Notes under the pieces: model-generated
Database searches by the model: none
Told to the model about the DNA's origin: nothing
The model's input: only the letters and a program-made list of their open reading frames with translations
Program-made: the position numbers and the translations under genes
Shown: piece by piece, positions 28,541-36,680 of the stretch
How positions within the stretch are numbered: position 1 is the first letter of the stretch
Layout: the number at the start of each line of letters is the position of its first letter
Source of the DNA: Chitinophagaceae bacterium
GTDB lineage: Bacteria; Bacteroidota; Bacteroidia; Chitinophagales; Chitinophagaceae
DNA: 64,000 nucleotides
Assembly: GCA_947381435.1 (NCBI GenBank)
Contig: CANCVE010000003.1
Coordinates: 54,116-118,115, forward strand
Reading direction: 5' to 3'

Positions 28541-28542
28541 AA
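28339..28542 (+). CDS. Small open frame inside repeat element copy 2
   Basis: A 67-codon frame encodes MKSFYPKKLFYSSMHLMVAF followed by AEFYIQTLLSTPPLTIE and AINQIPVAVFLNKIIRF. The stop codon TAA is at the first bases of the first 41-bp unit. In element copy 1 the equivalent frame carries stops and indels, so if it was ever a gene it is dead there. I cannot assign a function, and it may not be translated. Confidence 0.3.
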   Translation: MKSFYPKKLFYSSMHLMVAFWTNNPNKQLQFTLAEFYIQTLLSTPPLTIEAINQIPVAVFLNKIIRF

Positions 28543-28786
28543 GTTATGTAGTCTGGGAGAAGTTAGAACACTCATCCTAACAAGTTATATAGTCTGGGAG
28601 AAGTTAAAACATTCATCCTAACAAGTTATGTAGTCTGGGAGAAGTTAGAACAGTCGTCCTAACGAGTTATATAGTCTGGGAGAAGTTAAAACAGTCATCC
28701 TAACGAGTTATATAGTCTGGGAGAAGTTAGAACAGTCATCCTAACAAGTTATATAGTCTGGGAGAATATAAAACAGACATCCTAAA
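28541..28786 (+). repeat. Tandem array, six 41-bp units
   Basis: Six contiguous units of the form ARGTTATRTAGTCTGGGAGA..GTTARAAC..TCNTCCTAAC; the last uses the variant AGAATATAAAACAGACATCC, just like the last units at 8466-8792. No spacers. Unlike the first array, no plus-strand gene follows: about 90 bp of unremarkable sequence leads to the galK terminator, so the downstream gene is absent or was lost. Confidence 0.95.
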
Positions 28787-28881
28787 ACGAAACCTACTAT
28801 GATAGCTATTGGGGTGTGGACTAAGAACTATTGGTGGATAGTTGAGAGTAGAAAGGGGCGAGTATAAAGTTTGAGGATAGT

Positions 28882-28925
28882 AAAAAGAGGCAGTTGGGAA
28901 GTATTATTTTCCCAACTGCCTCTTT
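28882..28925. terminator. Strong two-way hairpin after galK
   Basis: AAAAGAGGCAGTTGGGAA - GTATTATT - TTCCCAACTGCCTCTTTT is an almost perfect 18-bp stem with A and T runs on the two sides. It ends galK transcription (minus strand), 41 bp after its stop. Confidence 0.92.
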
Positions 28926-28966
28926 TGTTTTGAATTACGACTATCAAATATCGACTTTCAACTTAT

Positions 28967-30118
28967 TTACACAATCTCGTGTGTACCATTAGAAGTTTCT
29001 ACCACATAAACCTCGGCATCAATGCCAAAAGTATCTTTATAGGCAGCAACAATTTCGGCAACTAATTGCTCGCGATTATGCTTCGCAATCAAATTAATGG
29101 TACATCCACCAAAGCCGCCACCCATCATTCTGGCACCAATAATATCGTATTTAGATTTTGCCTCATTCACCAAAAAGTCCAATTCGGCACAGCTTACTTT
29201 ATACAATTCGCTAAGTCCTTTATGGGTTTGATACATCAGTTTGCCAAATTCTACCACATTATTTTCTTTCAAATAAATAGCCGCTTGCTTGGTGCGTTCT
29301 ATTTCTTCGGTGATATAAATACACCTGTTATAAACTTCAGGACTCAAATTATCTTTGAACTGATTTACAACATCCGTACTAATAGACCTGAAAGAAGTAA
29401 CTAAACTATTCAGCGTTTGAAAGAAACTTAATCCCTCCATAGCCTCCTGAAAACATCTATTGTACTGACCATCATTTAATGAATGATGCACTTTGGTATT
29501 AATTAAAACAAGTTCGTATTCATTCAATTCTAATGGCAAATACTCGTATTGAAGGCTATTGCAATCCAACATCATACAGTTATTTTCCTTACCATGAAGG
29601 CTGGCAAACATGTCCATAATACCACATTTGGTACCAGGAAAACTATGTTCTGCCTCTTGGGCAATCAATGCCATTTGTTCTCTATTGATACCAAGACTAA
29701 ACAAATCGTTTAGGGCATACACCAAACCAGCCTCCAATGCCGCCGACGAAGATAGGCCAGCACCTTGCGGAACATTACCACCAAAAACACAATTGAAACC
29801 CGCAATTACATAACGCTTTTTTATCAAGACAAATAAAACCCCTAGCACATAGTTTTTCCATCCATCTTCTTTTCTGATATGATCTATTTCTACCGAAAAA
29901 GATTCCTGAATATCAGCAGCTACAAAGTTTGCGGTATTGCTATTATTGGGTGCAATGGCAAACCATATTCCTTTATTGATGGCGGCAGGCAGCACAAAAC
30001 CACCATTATAATCTACGTGTTCTCCCAATAGATTAATTCTTCCTGGAGAGAAAAATACTTTGGCACCTTCGCCAAATTGTTGCTGATAAAGCTCTAGAGC
30101 CTGTTTAGACGATTCCAT
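28967..30118 (-). CDS. galK: Galactokinase
   Basis: The 383-residue product has all GHMP galactokinase motifs: SPGRINLLGEHVDYNGGFVL (about residues 24-43), VPQGAGLSSSAALEAGLVYA (the phosphate loop, about 110-130), GTKCGIMDMFASLHG with the catalytic Asp, and MMGGGFGGCTINLI near 335. It phosphorylates galactose at C1 for the Leloir pathway. It is three bases downstream of a galM-like epimerase gene on the same strand, a two-gene galactose operon; galT and galE are not in the window. Confidence 0.96.
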   Translation of the reverse strand: MESSKQALELYQQQFGEGAKVFFSPGRINLLGEHVDYNGGFVLPAAINKGIWFAIAPNNSNTANFVAADIQESFSVEIDHIRKEDGWKNYVLGVLFVLIKKRYVIAGFNCVFGGNVPQGAGLSSSAALEAGLVYALNDLFSLGINREQMALIAQEAEHSFPGTKCGIMDMFASLHGKENNCMMLDCNSLQYEYLPLELNEYELVLINTKVHHSLNDGQYNRCFQEAMEGLSFFQTLNSLVTSFRSISTDVVNQFKDNLSPEVYNRCIYITEEIERTKQAAIYLKENNVVEFGKLMYQTHKGLSELYKVSCAELDFLVNEAKSKYDIIGARMMGGGFGGCTINLIAKHNREQLVAEIVAAYKDTFGIDAEVYVVETSNGTHEIV

Positions 30119-30121
30119 AAT

Positions 30122-31063
30122 TTAATTTAGTAACGTTAATGAGTAAGTGGTAGCAAATGTTTTAGGCTCATTAGGGTTTAAAAGTAAAAGTCCCAAGCCA
30201 TTGTTGAAGCAGTCTGGTGCGCCGCTAAGATTTTCTAAGGCGATACTTTTTCTGTGTGGCGGGGTATATACTTGCAAATAAGGATAGGCAGCCGAAGGAG
30301 AAATAGTAAGTTGGAGTGTATCGCTCTTCAAAACACATGTTTGTTGACCTTCTTCTGCAAGATGAAAACAATTATCCAGGAAAATTCCCTTTAAAGAAGA
30401 CCCATTTATAAACCTGTTATCTTGTGTAATGGCGCCTGTGGGCAACAGCGTTTCATCAAAAACGACGTGCTTTTCGGTTGAAAATTGTATAAAGCAATCG
30501 TCTACAGAATCACCAACTTTAAAATACGGATGCCATCCTTGTGCATAAGGAATTGCGTGGCTGTTATCGTGTTGCACTGTTGTAGTAACAGAGAGTTTGT
30601 TCTCTGCTTCTAGCTTCCAAACATGCTTGATGGTGTAGCTAAACGGATAGCCCACATCTTCTTTATTATAAGTATGGGTAAAAGTTACCGAAGCAAAAGT
30701 GTCTGTAGATTGAGTTTCCTCTATAACATAAACGGCGTCGAACACTATACCATGAATAGCATGTGGAGGCATGAAATGTTTTTCTACTTGATAGGCTGTG
30801 CCATCAAAAGAATATTTGCCTTCATTCATTCTGCAAGTGAAGGGACTAAGAAAGGCACTTCTGAAACCTTTTTTCAAATTTTCCAAAGCATCTTGAGGTG
30901 AATCAAAGCCTCCTACAACATCAAATTCAGCAGAACCATTGATGATGAATTTATTAAGTAAAGATCCGAAGGAAAAAATCTCGGCATTTGTGCCAGTAGA
31001 AGTGTCAGAAAGGGTAATAATCGGAAAAACGTTTTCGTTGTTGATGCTTGCTGTAAATGCCAT
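30122..31063 (-). CDS. Aldose 1-epimerase-like protein
   Basis: The 313-residue product has the galactose-mutarotase superfamily features: FLSPFTCRMNEGKYSFDG, PPHAIHGIVFDAVYV (His near 103), IPYAQGWHPYFKVGD (second conserved His, about 169-183) and near the end a Glu in SIALENLSGAPDCFNNG. The fold is a beta-sandwich. It interconverts alpha and beta aldose anomers and lies immediately before galK, so it likely supplies alpha-galactose. It is the short, divergent type (YeaD/GalM-like) rather than classical GalM. Confidence 0.85.
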   Translation of the reverse strand: MAFTASINNENVFPIITLSDTSTGTNAEIFSFGSLLNKFIINGSAEFDVVGGFDSPQDALENLKKGFRSAFLSPFTCRMNEGKYSFDGTAYQVEKHFMPPHAIHGIVFDAVYVIEETQSTDTFASVTFTHTYNKEDVGYPFSYTIKHVWKLEAENKLSVTTTVQHDNSHAIPYAQGWHPYFKVGDSVDDCFIQFSTEKHVVFDETLLPTGAITQDNRFINGSSLKGIFLDNCFHLAEEGQQTCVLKSDTLQLTISPSAAYPYLQVYTPPHRKSIALENLSGAPDCFNNGLGLLLLNPNEPKTFATTYSLTLLN

Positions 31064-31167
31064 CAGTAAAAATTATTATTTGTAATCCGGCAAATGTAAA
31101 TAAAAGTAGTAGTTGAATGTTTACAACCTGCGCATAAATAATTTTCGCAATAATCGATTTGATGATT

Positions 31168-31200
31168 AACCCTATAAGGGCTCAAAGCCCTTATAGGGTT
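31168..31200. repeat. CCTATAAGGGCT palindrome, third copy
   Basis: AACCCTATAAGGGCT - CAA - AGCCCTTATAGGGTT is a 15-bp-arm perfect hairpin. The same core palindrome opens both array elements (8215-8248 and 28290-28323), but here no array follows; instead a partial CACAAAG element (31220-31258) lies next to it. Confidence 0.8.
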
Positions 31201-31267
31201 TTGCTGTTTGCAAAAACTATTTATACTCTTTGTGAAACCCTTGTGTTCCTTGTGGTGAGAAATATAG

Positions 31268-32755
31268 CTAAAACTGCAGATAAATGGGCTTAATAATGTC
31301 TGCTTGTTTTAACTGAATAGCAATATAAATGCAGATAAAGAAATAGAACATCTTGAGCGGCAAAGGCATATTTATGATTAACTGCTTGAACTTATTCTCT
31401 GTTTTTTCATTGATAGCATGAAGTATAAATCCAATGGTCAACAAGATGAAAACGGGTAAATATCCTTGCAAAAGAGACCTTAGTAGTTTTGGTTGTAGGT
31501 TGGTAGTAATCTGTTTAAGCATCATCCAACTATCGGCAAATGTGTCGCATCTAAAAAATATCCATCCCAAACAAACAAAATGAAAAGTAAGAATGATGGC
31601 TGCAACCTTAGTGGCCTTTGGCGAATAGGGCAATACCAACAAGTGCTTTCTACCAAAGCTATTTCGTAGTCTTTCTACTGCCAATGCGATGCCGTGCAAG
31701 CCTCCCCAAAAGAGAAAGTTCCAACTGGCTCCATGCCAAAAGCCGCCAATAAGCATGGTGATAAACAAGTTTTTATACGTGTTAAAGCTGCCTTTTCTGT
31801 TACCACCAAGCGGAATATAAACATAATCTTTTAGCCAAGAAGATAGGGAAATATGCCATCTGCGCCAAAACTCGGCGATGGAAGCAGACTGATAAGGCGA
31901 TAGGAAATTGATGTTGATATCGAAACCCATCCATTTTGCAATACCGATGGCAATATCCGAATAGCCAGAAAAGTCGCAGTAAATAACCATTGCATAACCG
32001 TAAACTGCCATCAAACATTCTAAACCTGTGTGCGTAGAAGGGTTATCAAAAATGTTTATTACGTAGTTGGCATTGATAAAATCGCTGATGATTACTTTTT
32101 TCACAATACCTGCGGTGATAAGATACAACCCCTCACCTACTTGTTTTTCGCTGATGAAAGGCTCTCTATTTATTTGCGGAATAAAATCGGAAGCCCTCAC
32201 GATTGGGCCCATCATCAGTTTTGGAAAGAAGGAAAGGAAAAATAAGTAATCGATAAATTTCTTTACTGGTTTAAATTCTCCTCTATATACATCGATTGTG
32301 TAACTCAGGTTTTCGAAGGTGTAAAAAGAAATACCCACCGGTAAGGCAAGTTTGAGGTAGTTGATGTTGTGCGAGCCAAAATCGTTTAGGATACCGATGA
32401 AGAAATTAGTGTATTTAAAATAAAACAATAATCCTAAGTTCAGGATTACACTGCCCACCAAGAGTAATTTCTTAGAGGATTTGTTTTCTGTTTTATAAAT
32501 TAGGTTACTGATATTGTAATCGAACACTGCCGAGAGGAGTATAAACCCAACGTACCAACCGCAAGTTTTATAGAAGAAATATAGTGAGAATAAAGTGAGT
32601 AGATAGATACGCAACGTACTAAAGCGATAGCCAATTACATAAATGAGTAGGAAGAAGCCAAAGAAAAACAAGAAAAAGGAGCTGTTAAATAGCAATGGAT
32701 CTTTTTCGTGATACAATAAGGCATCCAGTAGTTTATGTAAATCTATTCCTTGCAT
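31268..32755 (-). CDS. MBOAT-family membrane O-acyltransferase (AlgI/DltB-like)
   Basis: The 495-residue product has about ten to twelve membrane segments, with the MBOAT core GGFWHGASWNFLFWGGLHG (about residues 337-355), in which the two His are the catalytic pair, and the upstream EFWRRWHISLSSWLKDYVYI segment typical of AlgI. These proteins move acetyl groups across the membrane to polysaccharide. The next gene downstream of its promoter side (32762-34114) encodes an SGNH-type protein, the usual partner that completes O-acetylation outside, so the pair probably modifies a surface glycan or peptidoglycan. Gap to the partner is 6 bp. Confidence 0.92.
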   Translation of the reverse strand: MQGIDLHKLLDALLYHEKDPLLFNSSFFLFFFGFFLLIYVIGYRFSTLRIYLLTLFSLYFFYKTCGWYVGFILLSAVFDYNISNLIYKTENKSSKKLLLVGSVILNLGLLFYFKYTNFFIGILNDFGSHNINYLKLALPVGISFYTFENLSYTIDVYRGEFKPVKKFIDYLFFLSFFPKLMMGPIVRASDFIPQINREPFISEKQVGEGLYLITAGIVKKVIISDFINANYVINIFDNPSTHTGLECLMAVYGYAMVIYCDFSGYSDIAIGIAKWMGFDININFLSPYQSASIAEFWRRWHISLSSWLKDYVYIPLGGNRKGSFNTYKNLFITMLIGGFWHGASWNFLFWGGLHGIALAVERLRNSFGRKHLLVLPYSPKATKVAAIILTFHFVCLGWIFFRCDTFADSWMMLKQITTNLQPKLLRSLLQGYLPVFILLTIGFILHAINEKTENKFKQLIINMPLPLKMFYFFICIYIAIQLKQADIIKPIYLQF

Positions 32756-32761
32756 GTAGAC

Positions 32762-34114
32762 TTATTTATGTTTGGATATTGAGTTCATATAATAATTTTT
32801 TGAAGCCATGAGTTTATCAAAAAACAAATCGCCTACTTTCTTTGCCCCTTTTACATTCATGTGGATGTAATCTTTCGCTGCAAAAACGGTATCGCCTTCC
32901 ACCCATTTAGTAATGGTATTTTCTCCGCCCATTGCCTCATACAAATTCCAAAACGCTACTTTATTGGTTCGGGCAATTTTGTTTTGAGTAGCAACCAAAT
33001 AAGGAATGCCTTTTTCGGTTGCGTACTTTCCATTGTATTTGTAACCCATATCGCTTGTGGAAACTACTAGTATTGGCACACTACCAAAGCCCTTTCGCAT
33101 GTTTCGGATAACGGTATTCATGCTTGTTTCAAACCAAGGAAATGTTTGTTTATCATGCTCTACTGCATTAATGCCATAGTGAACAATGATTAGATCGTAA
33201 TGCAGATAATTGTTCAAACCTGCCATTATATCCTTACTAATTTGCTGGGTGAGAATGCTGGTATTACCTCTAAAAGAATAATTATCTAAGTAAACGCCCT
33301 TATTTCCCTCTAGGCTGATGCCATAAATGGGCAAGTCTTCGCTTTTAGTATTTATTTTAATATTATTAATCGGCGTGCCACTACTCAAAATATTTTCGTT
33401 GACTAATTGATTAGAATTGAAAGTAATTGCAGCACTCTTTCCATTAACAGTAGTGCGGACTGTTCCTTTTACTGCCGACTTTCCAGAGTATAACTTAGCT
33501 TCTGTAGGCAGCCAATTGGTTTTAGGAACATATTCTACTTCGGCATCTATGTACGGATAAAACAAATGTCCGGAAGGGCCTAATGGATATTTGTAAGGAT
33601 TTTCTCGAAAATTATATTCAATCCAATTTGAGCTCTTAATATTTAATTGGGTGTATAAAGCGCTAACCGAAGATTGTACTGGCAAAAAGCCAATGCCATT
33701 ACCACCAAAAAGTGATTGAAGCTGCAACCTTATTTCGTCTGTTATTTCATCTCCTTCTATAAATGAGTCGCCGAAGTAGGCAATTCTTACTTTTTTCCCG
33801 TCATTCTTTGTACTATCTAGTTTTTTGTAAAATGTACCGATGGCATCATCTGCATCATAACCATAATCGGCTATGAGCGTAGAATCTTTTGGTATGGGGC
33901 CATTGTTTAATTGAACGAAAGAATCTTTTTTTGGGGGAATAATAGGCTTCGGTTGCGCAGGAGTTTTTTTTATGTCGGCAAGGATGTCTATTTTTTCTAA
34001 ACTATTTAAAGAACCGGTGGGTAGTTTGAAAAACGACAAAATAAATAGCAACACAATAGCGTAACCAACTATCATGAAAGGTTGCCATAATTTATTTTTG
34101 CTTTTTGTCATCAT
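32762..34114 (-). CDS. SGNH/GDSL-type periplasmic esterase or O-acetyltransferase partner
   Basis: The 450-residue product has one N-terminal membrane anchor (WQPFMIVGYAIVLLFILSFF) and a periplasmic SGNH domain: IAYFGDSFIEGDEITDE (block I with Ser, about residues 112-128), a Gly block, VHYGINAVEHDKQ (block III Asn), and DYIHMNVKGAKKVGDLF (block V, Asp-x-x-His). It resembles AlgJ/AlgX and other SGNH partners of MBOAT proteins; the MBOAT gene follows after 6 bp. Its start overlaps the glucosaminidase gene by 23 bases, so all three form one operon. Confidence 0.85.
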   Translation of the reverse strand: MMTKSKNKLWQPFMIVGYAIVLLFILSFFKLPTGSLNSLEKIDILADIKKTPAQPKPIIPPKKDSFVQLNNGPIPKDSTLIADYGYDADDAIGTFYKKLDSTKNDGKKVRIAYFGDSFIEGDEITDEIRLQLQSLFGGNGIGFLPVQSSVSALYTQLNIKSSNWIEYNFRENPYKYPLGPSGHLFYPYIDAEVEYVPKTNWLPTEAKLYSGKSAVKGTVRTTVNGKSAAITFNSNQLVNENILSSGTPINNIKINTKSEDLPIYGISLEGNKGVYLDNYSFRGNTSILTQQISKDIMAGLNNYLHYDLIIVHYGINAVEHDKQTFPWFETSMNTVIRNMRKGFGSVPILVVSTSDMGYKYNGKYATEKGIPYLVATQNKIARTNKVAFWNLYEAMGGENTITKWVEGDTVFAAKDYIHMNVKGAKKVGDLFFDKLMASKNYYMNSISKHK

Positions 34115-34511
34115 TTCCCGAGCAGTTAAGCGTTGCTTTGATTCGTGTGTTTCTTAAATTATTACTATACCTCAATCTGTTTGAACCGCTGAAGTTCTTC
34201 GATTCCAAAAATTGGTAATAGTCTAAACTGTCATTTGTGTAGTGTTTGTCTTGCCAAACCTTGTAATAATCAATACAATTCTTCCAACTATCATAAGCAA
34301 TATATTTCCTTTTTCTGAATCCAAAAAGGTTATTTCTTCTTTTATAAATCTGAGATTTAAAATGCCCCGTTTCAAATATAGCCTGCTTCAAAACAACATC
34401 AGGATGTTTAATTCCAATGTTTACCATGTAGCAATAAATCTCATTTTCTGTTTGAGCCACTAGCCGGCTGCTTATCAAAATGCAGGTGATAAAAATCAAT
34501 AAATAACGCAT
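34092..34511 (-). CDS. Secreted glucosaminidase-domain protein
   Basis: From the ATG at 34509-34511 the product has 139 residues. A signal peptide (MRYLLIFITCILISSRLVAQ) precedes a small glucosaminidase (FlgJ/GH73-like) domain: LKQAIFETGHFKSQIYKRRN with the catalytic Glu, NNLFGFRKRKYIAYDSWKN and IDYYKVWQDKHY. The enzyme would cut beta-1,4 bonds in peptidoglycan. It is first in the operon with the SGNH and MBOAT genes, linking the O-acetylation pair to peptidoglycan or a wall-bound glycan. The C-terminal 20 residues lie in the overlap with the next gene. Confidence 0.88.
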   Translation of the reverse strand: MRYLLIFITCILISSRLVAQTENEIYCYMVNIGIKHPDVVLKQAIFETGHFKSQIYKRRNNLFGFRKRKYIAYDSWKNCIDYYKVWQDKHYTNDSLDYYQFLESKNFSGSNRLRYSNNLRNTRIKATLNCSGNDDKKQK

Positions 34512-34775
34512 AACAAGCAATTGAAAGAGAATAAAAGTAACAACTTTATTGCCAAAATTCAGAAATATTACAAAACAGTCAGAAACTATCTTCGTTATTT
34601 CTCACAAAGCATCAGGCTTTCCTGCACAACTATTGCCCCTTTTCGATTGGTTTTTGCGGTAAATATTCTACCATATCATTGGGACTCGAAGACCACCTGT
34701 AAGTACAAAATTCAAATATCTATGATTGATTTAAGTTTATAAATGTACTTTCGGCAACACATAAACCCATTATTT

Positions 34776-35447
34776 ATGGAGGTAAAAATAGAAGAAAGCT
34801 GGAAAACAGCACTCAAAGGGGAGTTTAATCAAGCTTATTTTTTACAAATTGCTACTCACCTAAAAACAGAGCGTGCAACCAATGCCACCATTTATCCGCC
34901 GGGATCATTAATATTTAATGCATTTGATAAAACCCCTTTCAATAAGGCTAAAGTGGTAATCTTGGGTCAAGATCCTTACCATAATCCAGGGCAAGCAATG
35001 GGATTAAGTTTTAGTGTACCTGTTGGTGTACCTCCTCCACCATCTCTGGTAAATATTTATAAAGAATTGAAAACGGATATTGGTATGCCAATTCCCAATT
35101 CTGGAGATTTGTCTAAATGGGCAACTCAAGGGGTGTTATTGCTAAATGCTGTATTAACGGTGAGGGCAAATGAACCTGCGAGCCATGCCAAAATAGGGTG
35201 GATGGATTTTACAAATGCGGTCATTAAAAAAATTTCTGATGAAAGGACGGGTGTTATTTTTTTACTTTGGGGCAAATTTGCACAGGAGAAGCAAGCATTA
35301 ATTGATGAAACAAAACATCATGTATTGCGAGCGGCACATCCATCGCCACTGAGTGCGCACAATGGGTTCTTTGGATGTAAGCATTTTAGTAGGGTAAATT
35401 TTCTACTTTCCAAACAAGGACAAGATCCAATAGATTGGAGTGTATAA
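34776..35447 (+). CDS. ung: Uracil-DNA glycosylase, family 1
   Basis: From ATG 34776 the product has 223 residues with VVILGQDPYHNPGQAMGLSF (the water-activating G-Q-D-P-Y-H loop, about residues 58-77), VLLLNAVLTVRANEPASH and HPSPLSAHNGFFGCKHFS (the Leu-intercalation loop, H-P-S-P-L-S). It removes uracil from DNA. A frame extends 11 codons upstream but the family starts near MEVKIEESW. A -7-like box TACTTTCG sits at 34745-34752. It is followed after 37 bp by plsC. Confidence 0.96.
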   Translation: MEVKIEESWKTALKGEFNQAYFLQIATHLKTERATNATIYPPGSLIFNAFDKTPFNKAKVVILGQDPYHNPGQAMGLSFSVPVGVPPPPSLVNIYKELKTDIGMPIPNSGDLSKWATQGVLLLNAVLTVRANEPASHAKIGWMDFTNAVIKKISDERTGVIFLLWGKFAQEKQALIDETKHHVLRAAHPSPLSAHNGFFGCKHFSRVNFLLSKQGQDPIDWSV

Positions 35448-35484
35448 CCAGCGAATATTTTACATAGAATAAAAGAAGAAGATT

Positions 35485-36255
35485 ATGAGCGAAGAAACTT
35501 TAACGGTAAACAGACCAAAATATAACCTGCTCACAAAGATATTTGCACGGATATGGGCTTTGTGGGGCGTAACAACTTTTGTTATTACGTTCCTTATTAT
35601 CTTTTTACCCTGTATGGCTACCAAGCTGATAAAAGACCCAAAAGGGATGTGGTGGTTTATCCTTATATCAAAATGGTGGAATTCCACTTGGCTTTACTTG
35701 GTACTGTCCCCATTGAAGGTTTATGGCAAGGAACATTTTAAAAAAGGGACAACTTATATAGTTACGGCAAACCATAATGCCATGCTTGATGTGCCGTTGC
35801 TTTGTCCGTTTGTGCCTGGGGCAAATCAAACTATTGCAAAAGATACGTTTACAAAAGTGCCAATATTTGGATGGTACTATGCTCGTGGATCTGTTTTAGT
35901 AAACAGAGAAAGTGTGGCAAGCCGCAAAAGAAGTTTCGATTTGATGAAGGCTTCTCTAAAAAAGGGTTTTCACATGTGTATTTTTCCAGAAGGAACCAGA
36001 AATAAATCGGACAAGCCAATAGCAAAGTTTCAGGATGGAGCCTTTAAGTTATCGAGAGATACAAAAACGCCGATTATTCCTTGTGTAATACTTGGTTCGG
36101 CGAAGGCTTGTCCAATACACGAAACGTTCTTTTTGTTACCTGCACGATTAGAAATGCACTTTTTGCCACCTATCGATCCTGAGGATATGACCATTGAGGC
36201 ATTGAAGGAAAAAGTTTACAATACGATGGTTGATTTTTATGTAAAACACAGCTAA
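35485..36255 (+). CDS. plsC: 1-acyl-sn-glycerol-3-phosphate acyltransferase
   Basis: The 256-residue product has an N-terminal membrane region (residues 20-50), then the acyltransferase blocks in order: TANHNAMLDVPLL (H-x4-D, about residues 96-101), block II YARGSVLVNRES, FPEGTRNKSDKP (about 166-177, glycerophosphate binding) and IIPCVILGSAKACP (block IV). It makes phosphatidic acid from lysophosphatidate and acyl donor. The gene follows ung closely and the space after it holds a word-type hairpin. Confidence 0.9.
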   Translation: MSEETLTVNRPKYNLLTKIFARIWALWGVTTFVITFLIIFLPCMATKLIKDPKGMWWFILISKWWNSTWLYLVLSPLKVYGKEHFKKGTTYIVTANHNAMLDVPLLCPFVPGANQTIAKDTFTKVPIFGWYYARGSVLVNRESVASRKRSFDLMKASLKKGFHMCIFPEGTRNKSDKPIAKFQDGAFKLSRDTKTPIIPCVILGSAKACPIHETFFLLPARLEMHFLPPIDPEDMTIEALKEKVYNTMVDFYVKHS

Positions 36256-36263
36256 AGCAAGTT

Positions 36264-36411
36264 ATGAACTATGAGTTATGAGTAATCCTGCATATTTTCA
36301 ACTTTTAGAGAAAGTTTTTGTTTTTCTAGTTTAAAATATAGTTAGAACTTTTATCTATTTTCGGTTCATATTTTAAAACTCATATCTCATAATTCATAAC
36401 TCATATCTATT
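36264..36411. repeat. Word-type inverted repeat (ATGAGTTATG family)
   Basis: AAGTTATGAACTATGAGTTATGAGTAAT on the left is answered by AACTCATATCTCATAATTCATAACTCATATC on the right, enclosing an AT-rich centre. The repeated seven-base word is ATGAGTT. It lies between plsC and the small membrane gene on the same strand. Confidence 0.7.
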
Positions 36412-36422
36412 ATCAATTTCTC

Positions 36423-36656
36423 ATGAATAAAATAAAATACGTTCTCTCTTTTATCGCAACACTACTTTGTGGCGTACAATCATTGTTGGCACAATGTAGT
36501 ATCTGCACCAAAACAGCTTCTCAATTGGGGGAAGGGCCTGCTCATTCTTTAAACGTAGGTATACTGTACCTGATGTTTGCCCCATTAGCAATTATGGGTT
36601 ACATAGGATGGAAATGGTGGAAAAAAGAAAGAGAAATTATGAAGGAAGAAGGATAA
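36423..36656 (+). CDS. Small secreted/membrane protein, conserved hypothetical
   Basis: The 77-residue product has a signal-like start (MNKIKYVLSFIATLLCGVQS), a short extracellular piece with LLAQCSICTKTASQLGEGPA (C-x-x-C), and one membrane helix (LYLMFAPLAIMGYIGWKWW) with a basic C-terminal tail. The C-x-x-C near the signal end could bind metal or heme. Short proteins of this pattern are common in Bacteroidota without known function. It is the last gene before the large kinase and convergent to it. Confidence 0.6.
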   Translation: MNKIKYVLSFIATLLCGVQSLLAQCSICTKTASQLGEGPAHSLNVGILYLMFAPLAIMGYIGWKWWKKEREIMKEEG

Positions 36657-36680
36657 AAGCAATTACTATACTTTTCCTAA

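Noticed and set aside
34521..34742. 73-codon plus-strand frame between the glucosaminidase gene and ung
   Set aside because: Lies in a divergent promoter region, has no family signs, and stops just before the ung promoter.
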